Position numbers and translations under genes: made by a program. Shown piece after piece: positions 33,139-41,760 of a stretch of 64,000 nt of DNA; position 1 is the stretch's first letter; each line of letters starts with the position of its first letter. The notes below the pieces were generated by a model. The model was not told the DNA's origin. It made no database searches and saw nothing but the letters and a program-made list of their open reading frames with translations. Source of the stretch: Lacihabitans sp. LS3-19. Its GTDB lineage: Bacteria > Bacteroidota > Bacteroidia > Cytophagales > Spirosomataceae. The stretch lies in contig NZ_RJUA01000008.1 in NCBI RefSeq assembly GCF_024343575.1, positions 54,585 through 118,584 of the forward strand, given 5' to 3'.

Positions 33139-34092
33139 TCAATTCAACAAGACAGCTTCCGTTTCTGAGAGTTTATTGAGGTCCAAAATATAGTAATTTT
33201 CTTGAGAATCAAGAATTGGCAAGAATTTCCTGCCTATTTCTACTTCATCATACATGTAAGATTTCCGGCTATGGATTGGGTCAGCAAAGGTATCATTCGT
33301 ACCTTCAAATGTCAGCAATATTTCGGCATCAGATGCTCTTAAGCTAGCTAAAGTTTCTCCTACTAACACACTATCTTCTGTTATTGGGTGAACAATGGTC
33401 CAGGAAGTTGCAAAAAATTTGACCTTAGATCTTTCCAATGGAAGGTTATAATATTTTCGTTTTATTTCTCCATTGATGGTCTCGTTTCTTGAAAAAATCA
33501 GGTTGGCTTCTGCATTGATTATTTGATTGCTCTTTTCGTTAGCTATCCTGACCATCAAAGCGTTAATGTCGAGATAAGGCGAAATAAGAGCCTTATCTGA
33601 ATATAAAATTCGAGGAACTGGCCTAGAGAATCTTCCGTACAATAAACCCGTCATGATAGCAAATGTCATCAAACCTATCAGAGCTTCAATTGCTGCAATA
33701 AAATTTACCAATTGCCCAACTGGACTTACTCTACCATAACCTACCGTTGTTAGTGTTTGGCTTGAAAAATAAAACGCTTCCCAAAACTCCGAAAGACCAT
33801 GGGCGGCGTCGACACCCTGTAAATATTCTACCCCAACACTGTAATATATAATCCCAAAGATGAGATTTACACACATATAAAAAAACAATATATACAAGTA
33901 AAACTTTGCCCAAGGCATAGTGATGAGTCGATGAAAAATATTCATTTTTGCCTCGAAAGACTGCCCAATTTTCTTGACATTAAAGTTGCCTTCCTGATTT
34001 ACCAATCGGGCATTTGTAGAAATGGCATTTGTGCCAAAACCGGTGTCTTCACGCTGTTTTTCCCTTTCTACAAGGTTTATTCTTTTTGCCAT
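33139..34092 (-). CDS. KirBac inward-rectifier potassium channel
   Basis: A 317-residue tetrameric K+ channel subunit: cytoplasmic N-terminus, slide helix (IFHRLITMPWAKFYLYILFF), outer helix, pore loop with selectivity filter TTVGYGRVSP, inner helix (FIAAIEALIGLMTFAIMTGLLYGRFSRP) and a C-terminal immunoglobulin-like cytoplasmic domain (~155-317; YSDKALISPYLDINALMVRI, SWTIVHPITEDSVL). All parts are present, so it should be functional. It is convergent with the beta-helix gene, 14 nt apart. The downstream 7TM-LuxR gene lies in the same direction further upstream. Confidence 0.95.
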   Translation of the reverse strand: MAKRINLVEREKQREDTGFGTNAISTNARLVNQEGNFNVKKIGQSFEAKMNIFHRLITMPWAKFYLYILFFYMCVNLIFGIIYYSVGVEYLQGVDAAHGLSEFWEAFYFSSQTLTTVGYGRVSPVGQLVNFIAAIEALIGLMTFAIMTGLLYGRFSRPVPRILYSDKALISPYLDINALMVRIANEKSNQIINAEANLIFSRNETINGEIKRKYYNLPLERSKVKFFATSWTIVHPITEDSVLVGETLASLRASDAEILLTFEGTNDTFADPIHSRKSYMYDEVEIGRKFLPILDSQENYYILDLNKLSETEAVLLN

Positions 34093-34170
34093 AATTAGCT
34101 TAATTTAAATTTTCTAAAAAAACCAGTGGTTTAGCTTTCAACAAATCAACAACAAATAAAGTTTGATAGC

Positions 34171-35622
34171 CTATTGATGCTCAATCACCCATCTTACCGC
34201 TTCTGATTTCGAATTAATTTCCAGCTTATTGTATATATTTTTAATGTGGGTCCGGACAGTATGTGGGCTGATAAACATAGCGTCTGAAATTTCAGTATAA
34301 CTAAAGCCATTGGTAAAGGCCACCAAAATATCCATTTCCCTTGCAGATAAAATCGACTTTTTGATCTCAGGGTTTTTGATCGCTACCACTTCAGGAATCA
34401 CCTCCTTTTTTAAATTCTTATAAACTATACTCAACAGTCCTATGCTGATCACCACAATATACCATTGGGTAGCTAGTGAATACAACTGAGGCATAGTAAA
34501 CCATGTATTTTCAAACAATACCGGGATAAATCGAGGGAGTATGTATACCACCCAACTAGGCAAAAGCCCAAGTAAAAACCATATAGCTAAATGAGTCCTT
34601 TTTCTTATTTTAAATAAAACAACAAAGAGCAAAATATTCAAAATCAAGGTACTTACTCGCAGCATCATACCCAAAGCCACAATACCATAATCGCTAAAAT
34701 TATGAAACCAAAAAGGAGACAAAAACATAAACACCGTTTCTATTATTCCCAATAGTACCAAAAACCTAAAAGAGGTATACAAGAATTTAAAGGGACGCAT
34801 GTACTGTTGAAATACCGAATGAAAAAACCAAAAAGAACTCAGTTGAAAACCTCCATAAATCACATATTGAAAATTGAACAAACTGTTTTCAAAAAAGAAG
34901 GCTGAATAATTCCTTCCAAAAAGGTATCCTTCTAGAAAACAATATAAAAGGCCAAAACAAGCAGCCGAGACTATAAATATCAGAAAAGAACGAACCTTAA
35001 ATAATACAAATAGTATTACGTTGATAAGAATCACGAAAGCCAATAAGCCCAACAAGATTCCATTTTTAAAAGCTTCATTTTCTTTAAAACTGACAAAACC
35101 TTTTTCATCAAAAAAACGGATTGGGAATTTTGCCGGGTTTAGTTTGGTAATGCCCGACAAATAAATGGAACTATCATTCACAATTTTATAAGTGGGATAT
35201 CGAAATTTGACTTTGCGATCTTCTAATAATTTGCCAAAACTGAAGGATTCCGCGAGGCCGTTTTTATTATAAAATCGAAGTTCGTCAAAGACAGGATTTT
35301 GGACTACCATGTAGTTTTTTTCACCTTTCACCTTGCTGAGGTCAACCTTCAACCAAGCTTTAAATTTCCCCCATCCAGCATTAAGTATTGGCCTATTATC
35401 AACTTCAAATAATTCAAAAGGCACGTCTTTGACAAATTCCTTGTGATTAAAATCCTTCGCCAGCATGCAAAGGCCATCGTTTTTTATTTTTTGCTCTATT
35501 GGCTTAGGCTCTCCAAATGCGAAACAAGAAAAACACAAACAATTTATTATCAGTATATTAAATACTGAAAAGAATAAAATACCGCAATTGGGGTATTGAC
35601 TTTTTAGTGTTTTATTCTTCAA
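34171..35622 (-). CDS. 7TMR-DISM membrane receptor fused to a LuxR-type HTH
   Basis: A 483-residue one-component regulator. An N-terminal export signal is followed by a periplasmic 7TMR-DISM-type beta-domain (~45-180, GWGKFKAWLKVDLSKVKGEK; YKIVNDSSIYLSGI). Seven or eight membrane helices (~185-405) and a C-terminal GerE/LuxR HTH (~420-483, ILSAREMDILVAFTNGFSYT, EISDAMFISPHTVRTHIKNIYNKL) complete it. It would sense an extracytoplasmic ligand and regulate DNA directly from the membrane. Start is TTG at 35622; no ATG precedes the signal peptide. It is divergent from the surface-protein operon at 35661, separated by only 38 bp, so that operon is its likely target. A paralogue of the same design is at 60525. 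Confidence 0.88.
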   Translation of the reverse strand: MKNKTLKSQYPNCGILFFSVFNILIINCLCFSCFAFGEPKPIEQKIKNDGLCMLAKDFNHKEFVKDVPFELFEVDNRPILNAGWGKFKAWLKVDLSKVKGEKNYMVVQNPVFDELRFYNKNGLAESFSFGKLLEDRKVKFRYPTYKIVNDSSIYLSGITKLNPAKFPIRFFDEKGFVSFKENEAFKNGILLGLLAFVILINVILFVLFKVRSFLIFIVSAACFGLLYCFLEGYLFGRNYSAFFFENSLFNFQYVIYGGFQLSSFWFFHSVFQQYMRPFKFLYTSFRFLVLLGIIETVFMFLSPFWFHNFSDYGIVALGMMLRVSTLILNILLFVVLFKIRKRTHLAIWFLLGLLPSWVVYILPRFIPVLFENTWFTMPQLYSLATQWYIVVISIGLLSIVYKNLKKEVIPEVVAIKNPEIKKSILSAREMDILVAFTNGFSYTEISDAMFISPHTVRTHIKNIYNKLEINSKSEAVRWVIEHQ

Positions 35623-35660
35623 ATTTGAGCTCTAGTTTTTTACTAATTTCGAAATAACTG

Positions 35661-35939
35661 ATGGAATTACAAGCGAAATATTCAAATGATTTATTTTATG
35701 AATTAGGCATTGAATTTCATAATGAAAACTTTGCTAAACCCATCTTAAAGGAAATGTCTAGTGCAATTCAAGATTTATTTCAGTTAGGCGATGTAAAACC
35801 AAAAGAAAAATTGAAAAGAAAAATCTTAATATGGTTGTATTTCAAACAACACCACTTGCAGAGTTTGGTCAAAAAACCAGGCTTTTTACAAAGAACCTTT
35901 TACGATTTAATAAGTAACATTTACGGATATAGAATATGA
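35661..35939 (+). CDS. Small hypothetical protein coupled to the tail-fibre-like gene
   Basis: A 92-residue mainly helical, basic soluble protein (DVKPKEKLKRKILIWLYFKQ). No domain is recognised. Its TGA overlaps the ATG of the next gene (ATGA), so translation is coupled. It could be a cytoplasmic partner or regulator of the surface protein, but this is only positional. Confidence 0.6.
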   Translation: MELQAKYSNDLFYELGIEFHNENFAKPILKEMSSAIQDLFQLGDVKPKEKLKRKILIWLYFKQHHLQSLVKKPGFLQRTFYDLISNIYGYRI

Positions 35940-37495
35940 AAGCTAAAACCTTAATTCTCTTACTTTTTTCTTTTAAAGTCATCGCCCAAATTAATGTAAT
36001 GCAGCCAAATAATGGTGGGCTAGAGATTACACCTTTTGGTATCAACTCCCAAAACTTAAGTTCCAATGTAGACTCCTTTAGTCTTTCCATAGGGTATGAC
36101 GCCTATCCAATAAATTCAAAATTACAATACACGACGGCCATCGGCACCAAGGTTTTGAAAAAATCTTCCGGTATAGGGCAAACAGGAGTAGGTTCCTTGG
36201 TTTTGCAAAACCATTTTTGGGGTTCAAGCAATACCGCTATGGGATATGCTGCCGCTTCTGGGCTTTACACTGGCTCAAATAATGTAAGTATCGGTCATCT
36301 AAGTATGGGAAATGTTGAAAACGGGGAAAGTAATACTATAATTGGTGCGAAGGCAGGCTCTTATTATCCGCCTAATTCATTTGTTTCTGGAAATGTCTTG
36401 ATAGGCTATGGAGCTGGTGGCAATGTGGCTACGCATAGTCAACTTTTCATAGCTAATAGTAACACGAACAACCCGCTTATTTGGGGTGATTTTACCAATC
36501 AACTTGTTGGACTACATGCTTACGTGGGCATCAATACCAAAAACCCTATAGATCGATTGCACATTTATGACGATGCCATGATTCCCAATTCTTATATACG
36601 CGTTAGCAATCTATTTTCAGGTGTCACTGCTACCGACGGTTTTCGTATGGGCCTTAGTGATTTTTTGGATGGTGTTATCTGGAATTACGAAGACAAACCC
36701 ATAAAGTTTGGCACCAATAACTCCTTAAGAATGACCCTTAATGAAGTCGGTAAATTAGGCTTGGGAATCGATACACCCAATGCCGATTTGCACATTTACA
36801 GTAATGCGACTTCTTCTTCCCTACTCATCAATAATTCATCGGTAGGCTCTGGAATTCTTGATGGCATTGCACTCATTTCAGCAGTCAATGGAGCCACCGT
36901 AATCAACAGAGAGAATACAACGATGAGCCTGGGCTCCAACAATTCTGGTTTTCTAACTTTGCATACCAATAAACGTGTAGGTATCGGCCTAAATGGACTT
37001 AGCCCCAATGGTCAGCTGCATGTTCACAATGACGATTACGATACAGCTGAGATTAGACTCACCAATACCCCTACCGGCGTAGATGTCAACGACGGCTTTT
37101 CAATTACCTTAAATACCGCTGGTGAAGCCGCTATTCAGAATAGAGAAAACCAAAAGATTTCTTTATTGAGTAACAGAGTGGAAGTAAATGGCTTCTTAAA
37201 AATAGGCAATAATGCCCCAGCAATTAAAATCAAAAAAATCACAGGTACTACCTCCAATATTCAAGGCGGTAGCGTAAGCGAACTTCATGGTCTTAATGCA
37301 TCCAAAATCATCTCTATCACTGTCATGGTACAATTCACTGGCAATAGCTATGTACCTCCTAGTTACAACAAAGTACCCAATTACGAATTCGATTGGTACT
37401 CTGACGATAACAATGTGTATATAATCATTAAAGCAGGTAATTCAAGTTTCCTAGTTTCCAAACCTTACAAAATACTCATCACATATGAAGAATAA
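35936..37495 (+). CDS. Secreted tail-fibre/YadA-head-like repeat protein
   Basis: A 519-residue exported protein (signal peptide to ~18, LLLFSFKVIAQ). The N-terminal half has head-type repeats (SSNTAMGYAAASGLYTGSNN, VSIGHLSMGNVENGESNTII). At least three 'V/L-G-I-x ... P-x-x-x-LH-(I/V)' units follow (VGINTKNPIDRLHIY, LGLGIDTPNADLHIY, VGIGLNGLSPNGQLHVH), the pattern of trimeric phage-tail-fibre/adhesin-like proteins common in Bacteroidota. A C-terminal beta-domain starts near ~425 (AIKIKKITGTTSNIQGGS). It probably forms a trimeric surface fibre. It is co-transcribed with the 92-residue protein and near a divergent membrane LuxR regulator. Confidence 0.75.
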   Translation: MKAKTLILLLFSFKVIAQINVMQPNNGGLEITPFGINSQNLSSNVDSFSLSIGYDAYPINSKLQYTTAIGTKVLKKSSGIGQTGVGSLVLQNHFWGSSNTAMGYAAASGLYTGSNNVSIGHLSMGNVENGESNTIIGAKAGSYYPPNSFVSGNVLIGYGAGGNVATHSQLFIANSNTNNPLIWGDFTNQLVGLHAYVGINTKNPIDRLHIYDDAMIPNSYIRVSNLFSGVTATDGFRMGLSDFLDGVIWNYEDKPIKFGTNNSLRMTLNEVGKLGLGIDTPNADLHIYSNATSSSLLINNSSVGSGILDGIALISAVNGATVINRENTTMSLGSNNSGFLTLHTNKRVGIGLNGLSPNGQLHVHNDDYDTAEIRLTNTPTGVDVNDGFSITLNTAGEAAIQNRENQKISLLSNRVEVNGFLKIGNNAPAIKIKKITGTTSNIQGGSVSELHGLNASKIISITVMVQFTGNSYVPPSYNKVPNYEFDWYSDDNNVYIIIKAGNSSFLVSKPYKILITYEE

Positions 37496-37653
37496 GCAAT
37501 CTTTGGGGCTTACCTCATCATTTAAACTCATTATTTCGAAGATGGGCGAAGTGAGGTAAAACTCATATTACAAATCAGATTCAGACAGGCCTAAACTTCA
37601 AAATAATTTTAAACTTATTGCAATAGTGAATTTTAAAGAAAAAAAATAAGGAT

Positions 37654-38649
37654 ATGAAAACCATTTTATTTTTTCTAATTTCAATAGTTTCATTGGCACA
37701 AATTGGTGCAAAAACAAAGCCTAATACCAATAGTATACAAGGTGAATGGATCAACACTTCCTTTGGTTTTGAAATGAAACTGAACCTCAATCAAGGTGGT
37801 CAAGGAATGTTCGACGAAGAAGCTATCACTTACACTTTAAATGGCAACAAGCTCATAATCAAAGGGCAAGGCACAAATGAAACTTACACTTACCAGCTAA
37901 CAGGTAACAGCCTTACGCTTAGTGGTGGTGATTTAGACGAAGCCATCACTTTTAAAAGAAACGGAAACCAATCAACGAGTACCGCAAATACTGAATTTGA
38001 TAAAAACAATACCAAACTCGATAAACTACTTGGCCAATGGACAACAGATGGTGCTGACCTTGAATTCAAAGCGAATGGTACTGGGCTTTATAATACCAAG
38101 CCTTTTAGTTACACGCTAAATGGGAATACCTTAATCAGTCGTGATGAAACGGGTGAAAACCAATTCATAGTGATGTTTATCGGCAAAGCCATGACACTCA
38201 TGGGTCAAGGTGTCAATGCCACTTTTACTCGAGGGCACTCAGGTTATAAAGCCTCACAAGATGCTAATGCTACCTCAAGCAATAACAACCCAGGCAGCAG
38301 TCTAGACCAAAGCATTGTAGGGAAATGGTGCTACATCAGCTCGTTGACGAGTTCAAACGCAAGCAGCAGCTATAGCCGATGTTTAGTTATAAATAGTAAC
38401 GGCACTTATACTTACAACGCCGAAGGCTCCATCTCGGGTTATGGCGGGGGCGGCTACGGTGGTAGTAGCAGCCAAAGTGCCGATAGTGGCACTTGGCAAT
38501 TGAGTGGCAATCGCATTTATGTTAAATCCAGAAAAGAAGGTCAAAAAGTCTATACTTTTGAAAAACGAAACCACCCTAAAAATGGCGACCCCATGATTAT
38601 CATTGATGGCGAAGCCTATGTAACTTTTTATCAACGCAAACCTTGGTAA
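37654..38649 (+). CDS. Secreted protein with three lipocalin-like repeats
   Basis: A 331-residue exported protein. After the signal peptide (1-~20) come three small beta-barrel-like units, each opening 'G-(E/Q/K)-W': GEWINTSFGFEMKLNLNQGG with ITYTLNGNKLIIKGQG; GQWTTDGADLEFKANGTGLY with FSYTLNGNTLISRDE; and GKWCYISSLTSSNASSSYSR with GTWQLSGNRIYVKSR. This is the Bacteroidota lipocalin-like (DUF5640-type) layout. The third unit carries a Gly-rich loop (GYGGGGYGGSSS). Function is unknown. The DUF3592 gene follows after 3 nt. Confidence 0.7.
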   Translation: MKTILFFLISIVSLAQIGAKTKPNTNSIQGEWINTSFGFEMKLNLNQGGQGMFDEEAITYTLNGNKLIIKGQGTNETYTYQLTGNSLTLSGGDLDEAITFKRNGNQSTSTANTEFDKNNTKLDKLLGQWTTDGADLEFKANGTGLYNTKPFSYTLNGNTLISRDETGENQFIVMFIGKAMTLMGQGVNATFTRGHSGYKASQDANATSSNNNPGSSLDQSIVGKWCYISSLTSSNASSSYSRCLVINSNGTYTYNAEGSISGYGGGGYGGSSSQSADSGTWQLSGNRIYVKSRKEGQKVYTFEKRNHPKNGDPMIIIDGEAYVTFYQRKPW

Positions 38650-38652
38650 AGA

Positions 38653-39093
38653 ATGGAAAGTTTAAAAGAACGATTAGAAAAAAACAGAAAGCCCAATTTT
38701 TGGGAAAAGAACCTAGCTAAGGTATTTTCTTACTTGGGTTTGTTTTTATTGCTCTTAGGTCTCGGCATAGCTTCTTATGATTATTATTTTGTCCGGAAAT
38801 CAATAAAGACAATTGGCGAAGTCATCAGGCTGGACGGTGGCGGTGGAAAACTAGGTTATGCTCCAGTTATTGAATATTTTGACGAAAATCAGGAATCTCA
38901 TTTATTCTTTTCTGCTGTATTCAGCAGGCCGCCAGCTTATGCTGTGGGCGAGAAAGTGAGTGTATACTACCAATCCGAAAATCCCAAAGAAGCCTCTTTG
39001 GGGTATTCTTGGCTTGCCATATTGGTATTAGCAGGCATTGGAATTGTATTTTCATTTTTTGGTATCCTATTCCAAAAGTTCCTTTTTAAGTAA
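38653..39093 (+). CDS. DUF3592 membrane protein
   Basis: A 146-residue protein with two membrane helices (~24-45 and ~120-142). Between them is a small extracytoplasmic domain with YAPVIEYFDENQESHLFFSA and YAVGEKVSVYYQSENPKEAS, the defining pattern of DUF3592. Its reaction is unknown. It lies 3 nt behind the lipocalin-like gene, so the two are co-transcribed. Confidence 0.85.
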   Translation: MESLKERLEKNRKPNFWEKNLAKVFSYLGLFLLLLGLGIASYDYYFVRKSIKTIGEVIRLDGGGGKLGYAPVIEYFDENQESHLFFSAVFSRPPAYAVGEKVSVYYQSENPKEASLGYSWLAILVLAGIGIVFSFFGILFQKFLFK

Positions 39094-39151
39094 ATTTTAC
39101 TGGTATTTTAAATCGAAAAAATAAATATTAAACTACATTATCTAAGTAATT

Positions 39152-39571
39152 ATGAAAACACTATTTATCAATTCATTGGCTCCTGTATTATTTCTTAGTC
39201 TGAGTTTAACAAGCATGGCTCAGTCTTCACCCAAAAGCACAGCTGATAAATTCTTTAAAGAATACCAATCCATTGGTGTGAGCAAATCTATAGATAACCT
39301 CTATGCAACCAACAAATGGATGGAATTATCTACAGAAGCTATATCCGGTTTAAAAAACCAATTGGAAGGACTCACGTTGGATTTCGTCGGGAAATTTTAC
39401 GGTTATGAACTCATAAAAGAACAAAAAATTGGAGAAAATTATATTTTCCTAACCTATTTGGGAAAGTATGATCGTCAGCCCATTAGATTTGTTTTCGAAT
39501 TTTACAAACCTAATGGAACATGGCAAATCCATAGCTTTTCGTTTGACGACAAATTTAGAGAGGAACTATAA
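39152..39571 (+). CDS. Small secreted NTF2-like protein
   Basis: A 139-residue exported protein: signal peptide (LFLSLSLTSMAQ), then a helix-rich start (STADKFFKEYQSIGVSKSID) and a curved sheet (FYGYELIKEQKIGENYIFLT, PIRFVFEFYKPNGTWQIHSF). This matches the size and order of small NTF2-like/DUF4783-like folds. No catalytic residues stand out. It is 58 bp behind the DUF3592 gene and may share its operon. Confidence 0.6.
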   Translation: MKTLFINSLAPVLFLSLSLTSMAQSSPKSTADKFFKEYQSIGVSKSIDNLYATNKWMELSTEAISGLKNQLEGLTLDFVGKFYGYELIKEQKIGENYIFLTYLGKYDRQPIRFVFEFYKPNGTWQIHSFSFDDKFREEL

Positions 39572-39731
39572 TAATACCTTTTTTAATTCAAAAACGCAAT
39601 AAACACTAGTTTATATAACGAACCTTGTGTTTATAGTTTTATAATAATTTTGAGCAATCCGCTTCCTAAGCAACGAAATATTACCTAGATTCGTAATTAC
39701 TTATATACTACTTAATTACCTAAAACCTTAA

Positions 39732-41477
39732 ATGAATACTTTTCCAAAAAAATGTATTCTTTTCTTGCTATTGGCTTTGTCTTTTGGACTTAAAGCTCAG
39801 GTAAATAATGTAGACAATTTGGGTTTTGAAAAAGGCACATTTGAGGGTTGGACGCTTTCGTATGGCAATGTAAAACTTGTAAATAATGCAGTAGCGTATC
39901 AAAATGAGCAAATAGGATCACTCACAAACAGAAACATTATTGTCTCAAAAAATGATGGAAACGATCCAAATATTACGCAAGAAGCCATACCGGTGGTAAA
40001 CAATGGTGGAAAATATGCTATGAGAATCGGTAAAACACAAGGAGGAAATACATTTGACAAAGCCAGCACGAGTTTCAAGGTTACTGCTGACCATTCTCTT
40101 TTTCAATATCATTTTGCAGTCTTATTGCAAGAAGACGCCGACAATCATCATACAAAACTCCAAAAACCTGGTTTTTCTTTAAAAATAACAGATGCAGGCG
40201 GAACGCAGATAACATGCGGAGATTTTGATGTTCAACTTGAAGGCAATCTTTTGGCAGGCTTTAAAGCCCAAGGAGATATTGAATATAAAAACTGGACAAC
40301 TGGCTCTATAGACCTTAGGCAGCATGTTGGCAAAACTCTAAATGTTGATATTATAGCTCACGGTTGCACAGGTCAAGGACACTTTGGCTATGCGTATTTT
40401 AATGCTGAACTCATAAAATCCGAAATTAAACAAGCTTCCATTTGCCCTGACTTAAGTGGAAATATTACATTATTGGCACCTGAAGGTTTCGAGAAATACA
40501 AATGGAATAATGGAAGTACAAATAGAGCTTTAAGCACAAATGCAGCCCTAAATTCAACTTTTATTGTAACTATTACACCTTTTTCAAGCCTTGATGAAGC
40601 ATGTAATTTTTCATTGCAGTACAAAGTACCTTTCAAAACTTCAGACACTACCATAACGATGAATCTTTGTGATGGCGAGCATTTTTCAGTTGATAATGAG
40701 ACCTACCAATACACCGGAAATTACAACAAAGTCATCTCAAGAGGTGGAATATGCGACAGTACCGTAAACCTAAACCTCTTTGTATTTGAAGTGCCCAAAA
40801 TCGACTCGATATTTAAAAATTGCTTAGGCGAAAAATTAAGTATCGGCGATACAGTCATAAGCACAGATGGAATATATGTTTTAAAAATACCGAGAAAAAA
40901 CCAATGCGACTCCATAATAACGGCAGATGTAAGATTTGAAAACTTGAAAATCCAAGCTACCCATGATCAGTCCATAACCATAGGTGACGAAATAACTTTA
41001 GAGGGCAAAACGCTCGAAGGAATCACAGGAGAAAGTGAATGGTTAGATGAAAACCAGAATCTTTGCAAAAACTGTAATTCATTCAAAGTGAATCCAATAA
41101 AAGATCAAGAATATGTTTTTACGGCCAGTAGTTTAAGTGGAATCTGTACAAAACAAGTTTCTACTTTTATAAAAGTGCAGCCCTGCGTAGTACATTTTCC
41201 TGATGCATTTACACCAGATTCAGACAACTATAATCATACTTTCTTTGGATTAGGAAGTCAATGTATTTCAAAAATCAGTACTTTGAAAATATTTGATAGA
41301 TGGGGAGAAGAAGTCTATAATGCTTCCAATCTTCCAGTTTCTGACGAAAACTATGGCTGGGACGGCACAAAAGATGGAAAAGAACTCAATCCAGGCGTTT
41401 ATATTTTCAAAGCCTCTGCCATTCAAACTGACGGAACTACCCAGTTTTATCAAGGTACTATTGAACTCATGAGGTAA
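39732..41477 (+). CDS. Secreted protein with T9SS type B sorting domain
   Basis: A 581-residue surface or secreted protein. After the signal peptide (1-~22) comes a jelly-roll-like domain (~25-225; NLGFEKGTFEGWTLSYGNVK, GHFGYAYFNAELI), then Ig-like/PKD-like stretches with paired Cys. The C-terminal gliding-motility-type (CHU_C, T9SS type B) domain is FPDAFTPDSDNYNHTFFGLG, LKIFDRWGEEVYNAS, GWDGTKDGKELNPGVYIF, ending YQGTIELMR. The sorting domain shows export by the type IX system. The N-terminal domain may bind carbohydrates. It is the only clear T9SS type B substrate in the window. Confidence 0.88.
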   Translation: MNTFPKKCILFLLLALSFGLKAQVNNVDNLGFEKGTFEGWTLSYGNVKLVNNAVAYQNEQIGSLTNRNIIVSKNDGNDPNITQEAIPVVNNGGKYAMRIGKTQGGNTFDKASTSFKVTADHSLFQYHFAVLLQEDADNHHTKLQKPGFSLKITDAGGTQITCGDFDVQLEGNLLAGFKAQGDIEYKNWTTGSIDLRQHVGKTLNVDIIAHGCTGQGHFGYAYFNAELIKSEIKQASICPDLSGNITLLAPEGFEKYKWNNGSTNRALSTNAALNSTFIVTITPFSSLDEACNFSLQYKVPFKTSDTTITMNLCDGEHFSVDNETYQYTGNYNKVISRGGICDSTVNLNLFVFEVPKIDSIFKNCLGEKLSIGDTVISTDGIYVLKIPRKNQCDSIITADVRFENLKIQATHDQSITIGDEITLEGKTLEGITGESEWLDENQNLCKNCNSFKVNPIKDQEYVFTASSLSGICTKQVSTFIKVQPCVVHFPDAFTPDSDNYNHTFFGLGSQCISKISTLKIFDRWGEEVYNASNLPVSDENYGWDGTKDGKELNPGVYIFKASAIQTDGTTQFYQGTIELMR

Positions 41478-41760
41478 ATACAATTCAGTTTTTGTGGTTT
41501 TTTAAAATAGTTTGATTAAGCATTTCAGTGAATTCAAAAAAATACTTCTCTAATCAAATAGCTTTAATATTAATCCAGATATTTTTTTTCAAAAAAACAT
41601 AAAAGATAAACCGAAGATTAATGAAATTTACGAATCTACCCAAAATTTGATTTGCCTAGAAAATCAAATTACTTTAAAATTATTTCTATAAAATTCTACA
41701 AAGAATTCCAAACTACGATTTTTTTGCTATAAATTGAAAATACAAACTATTAACCCGAAA

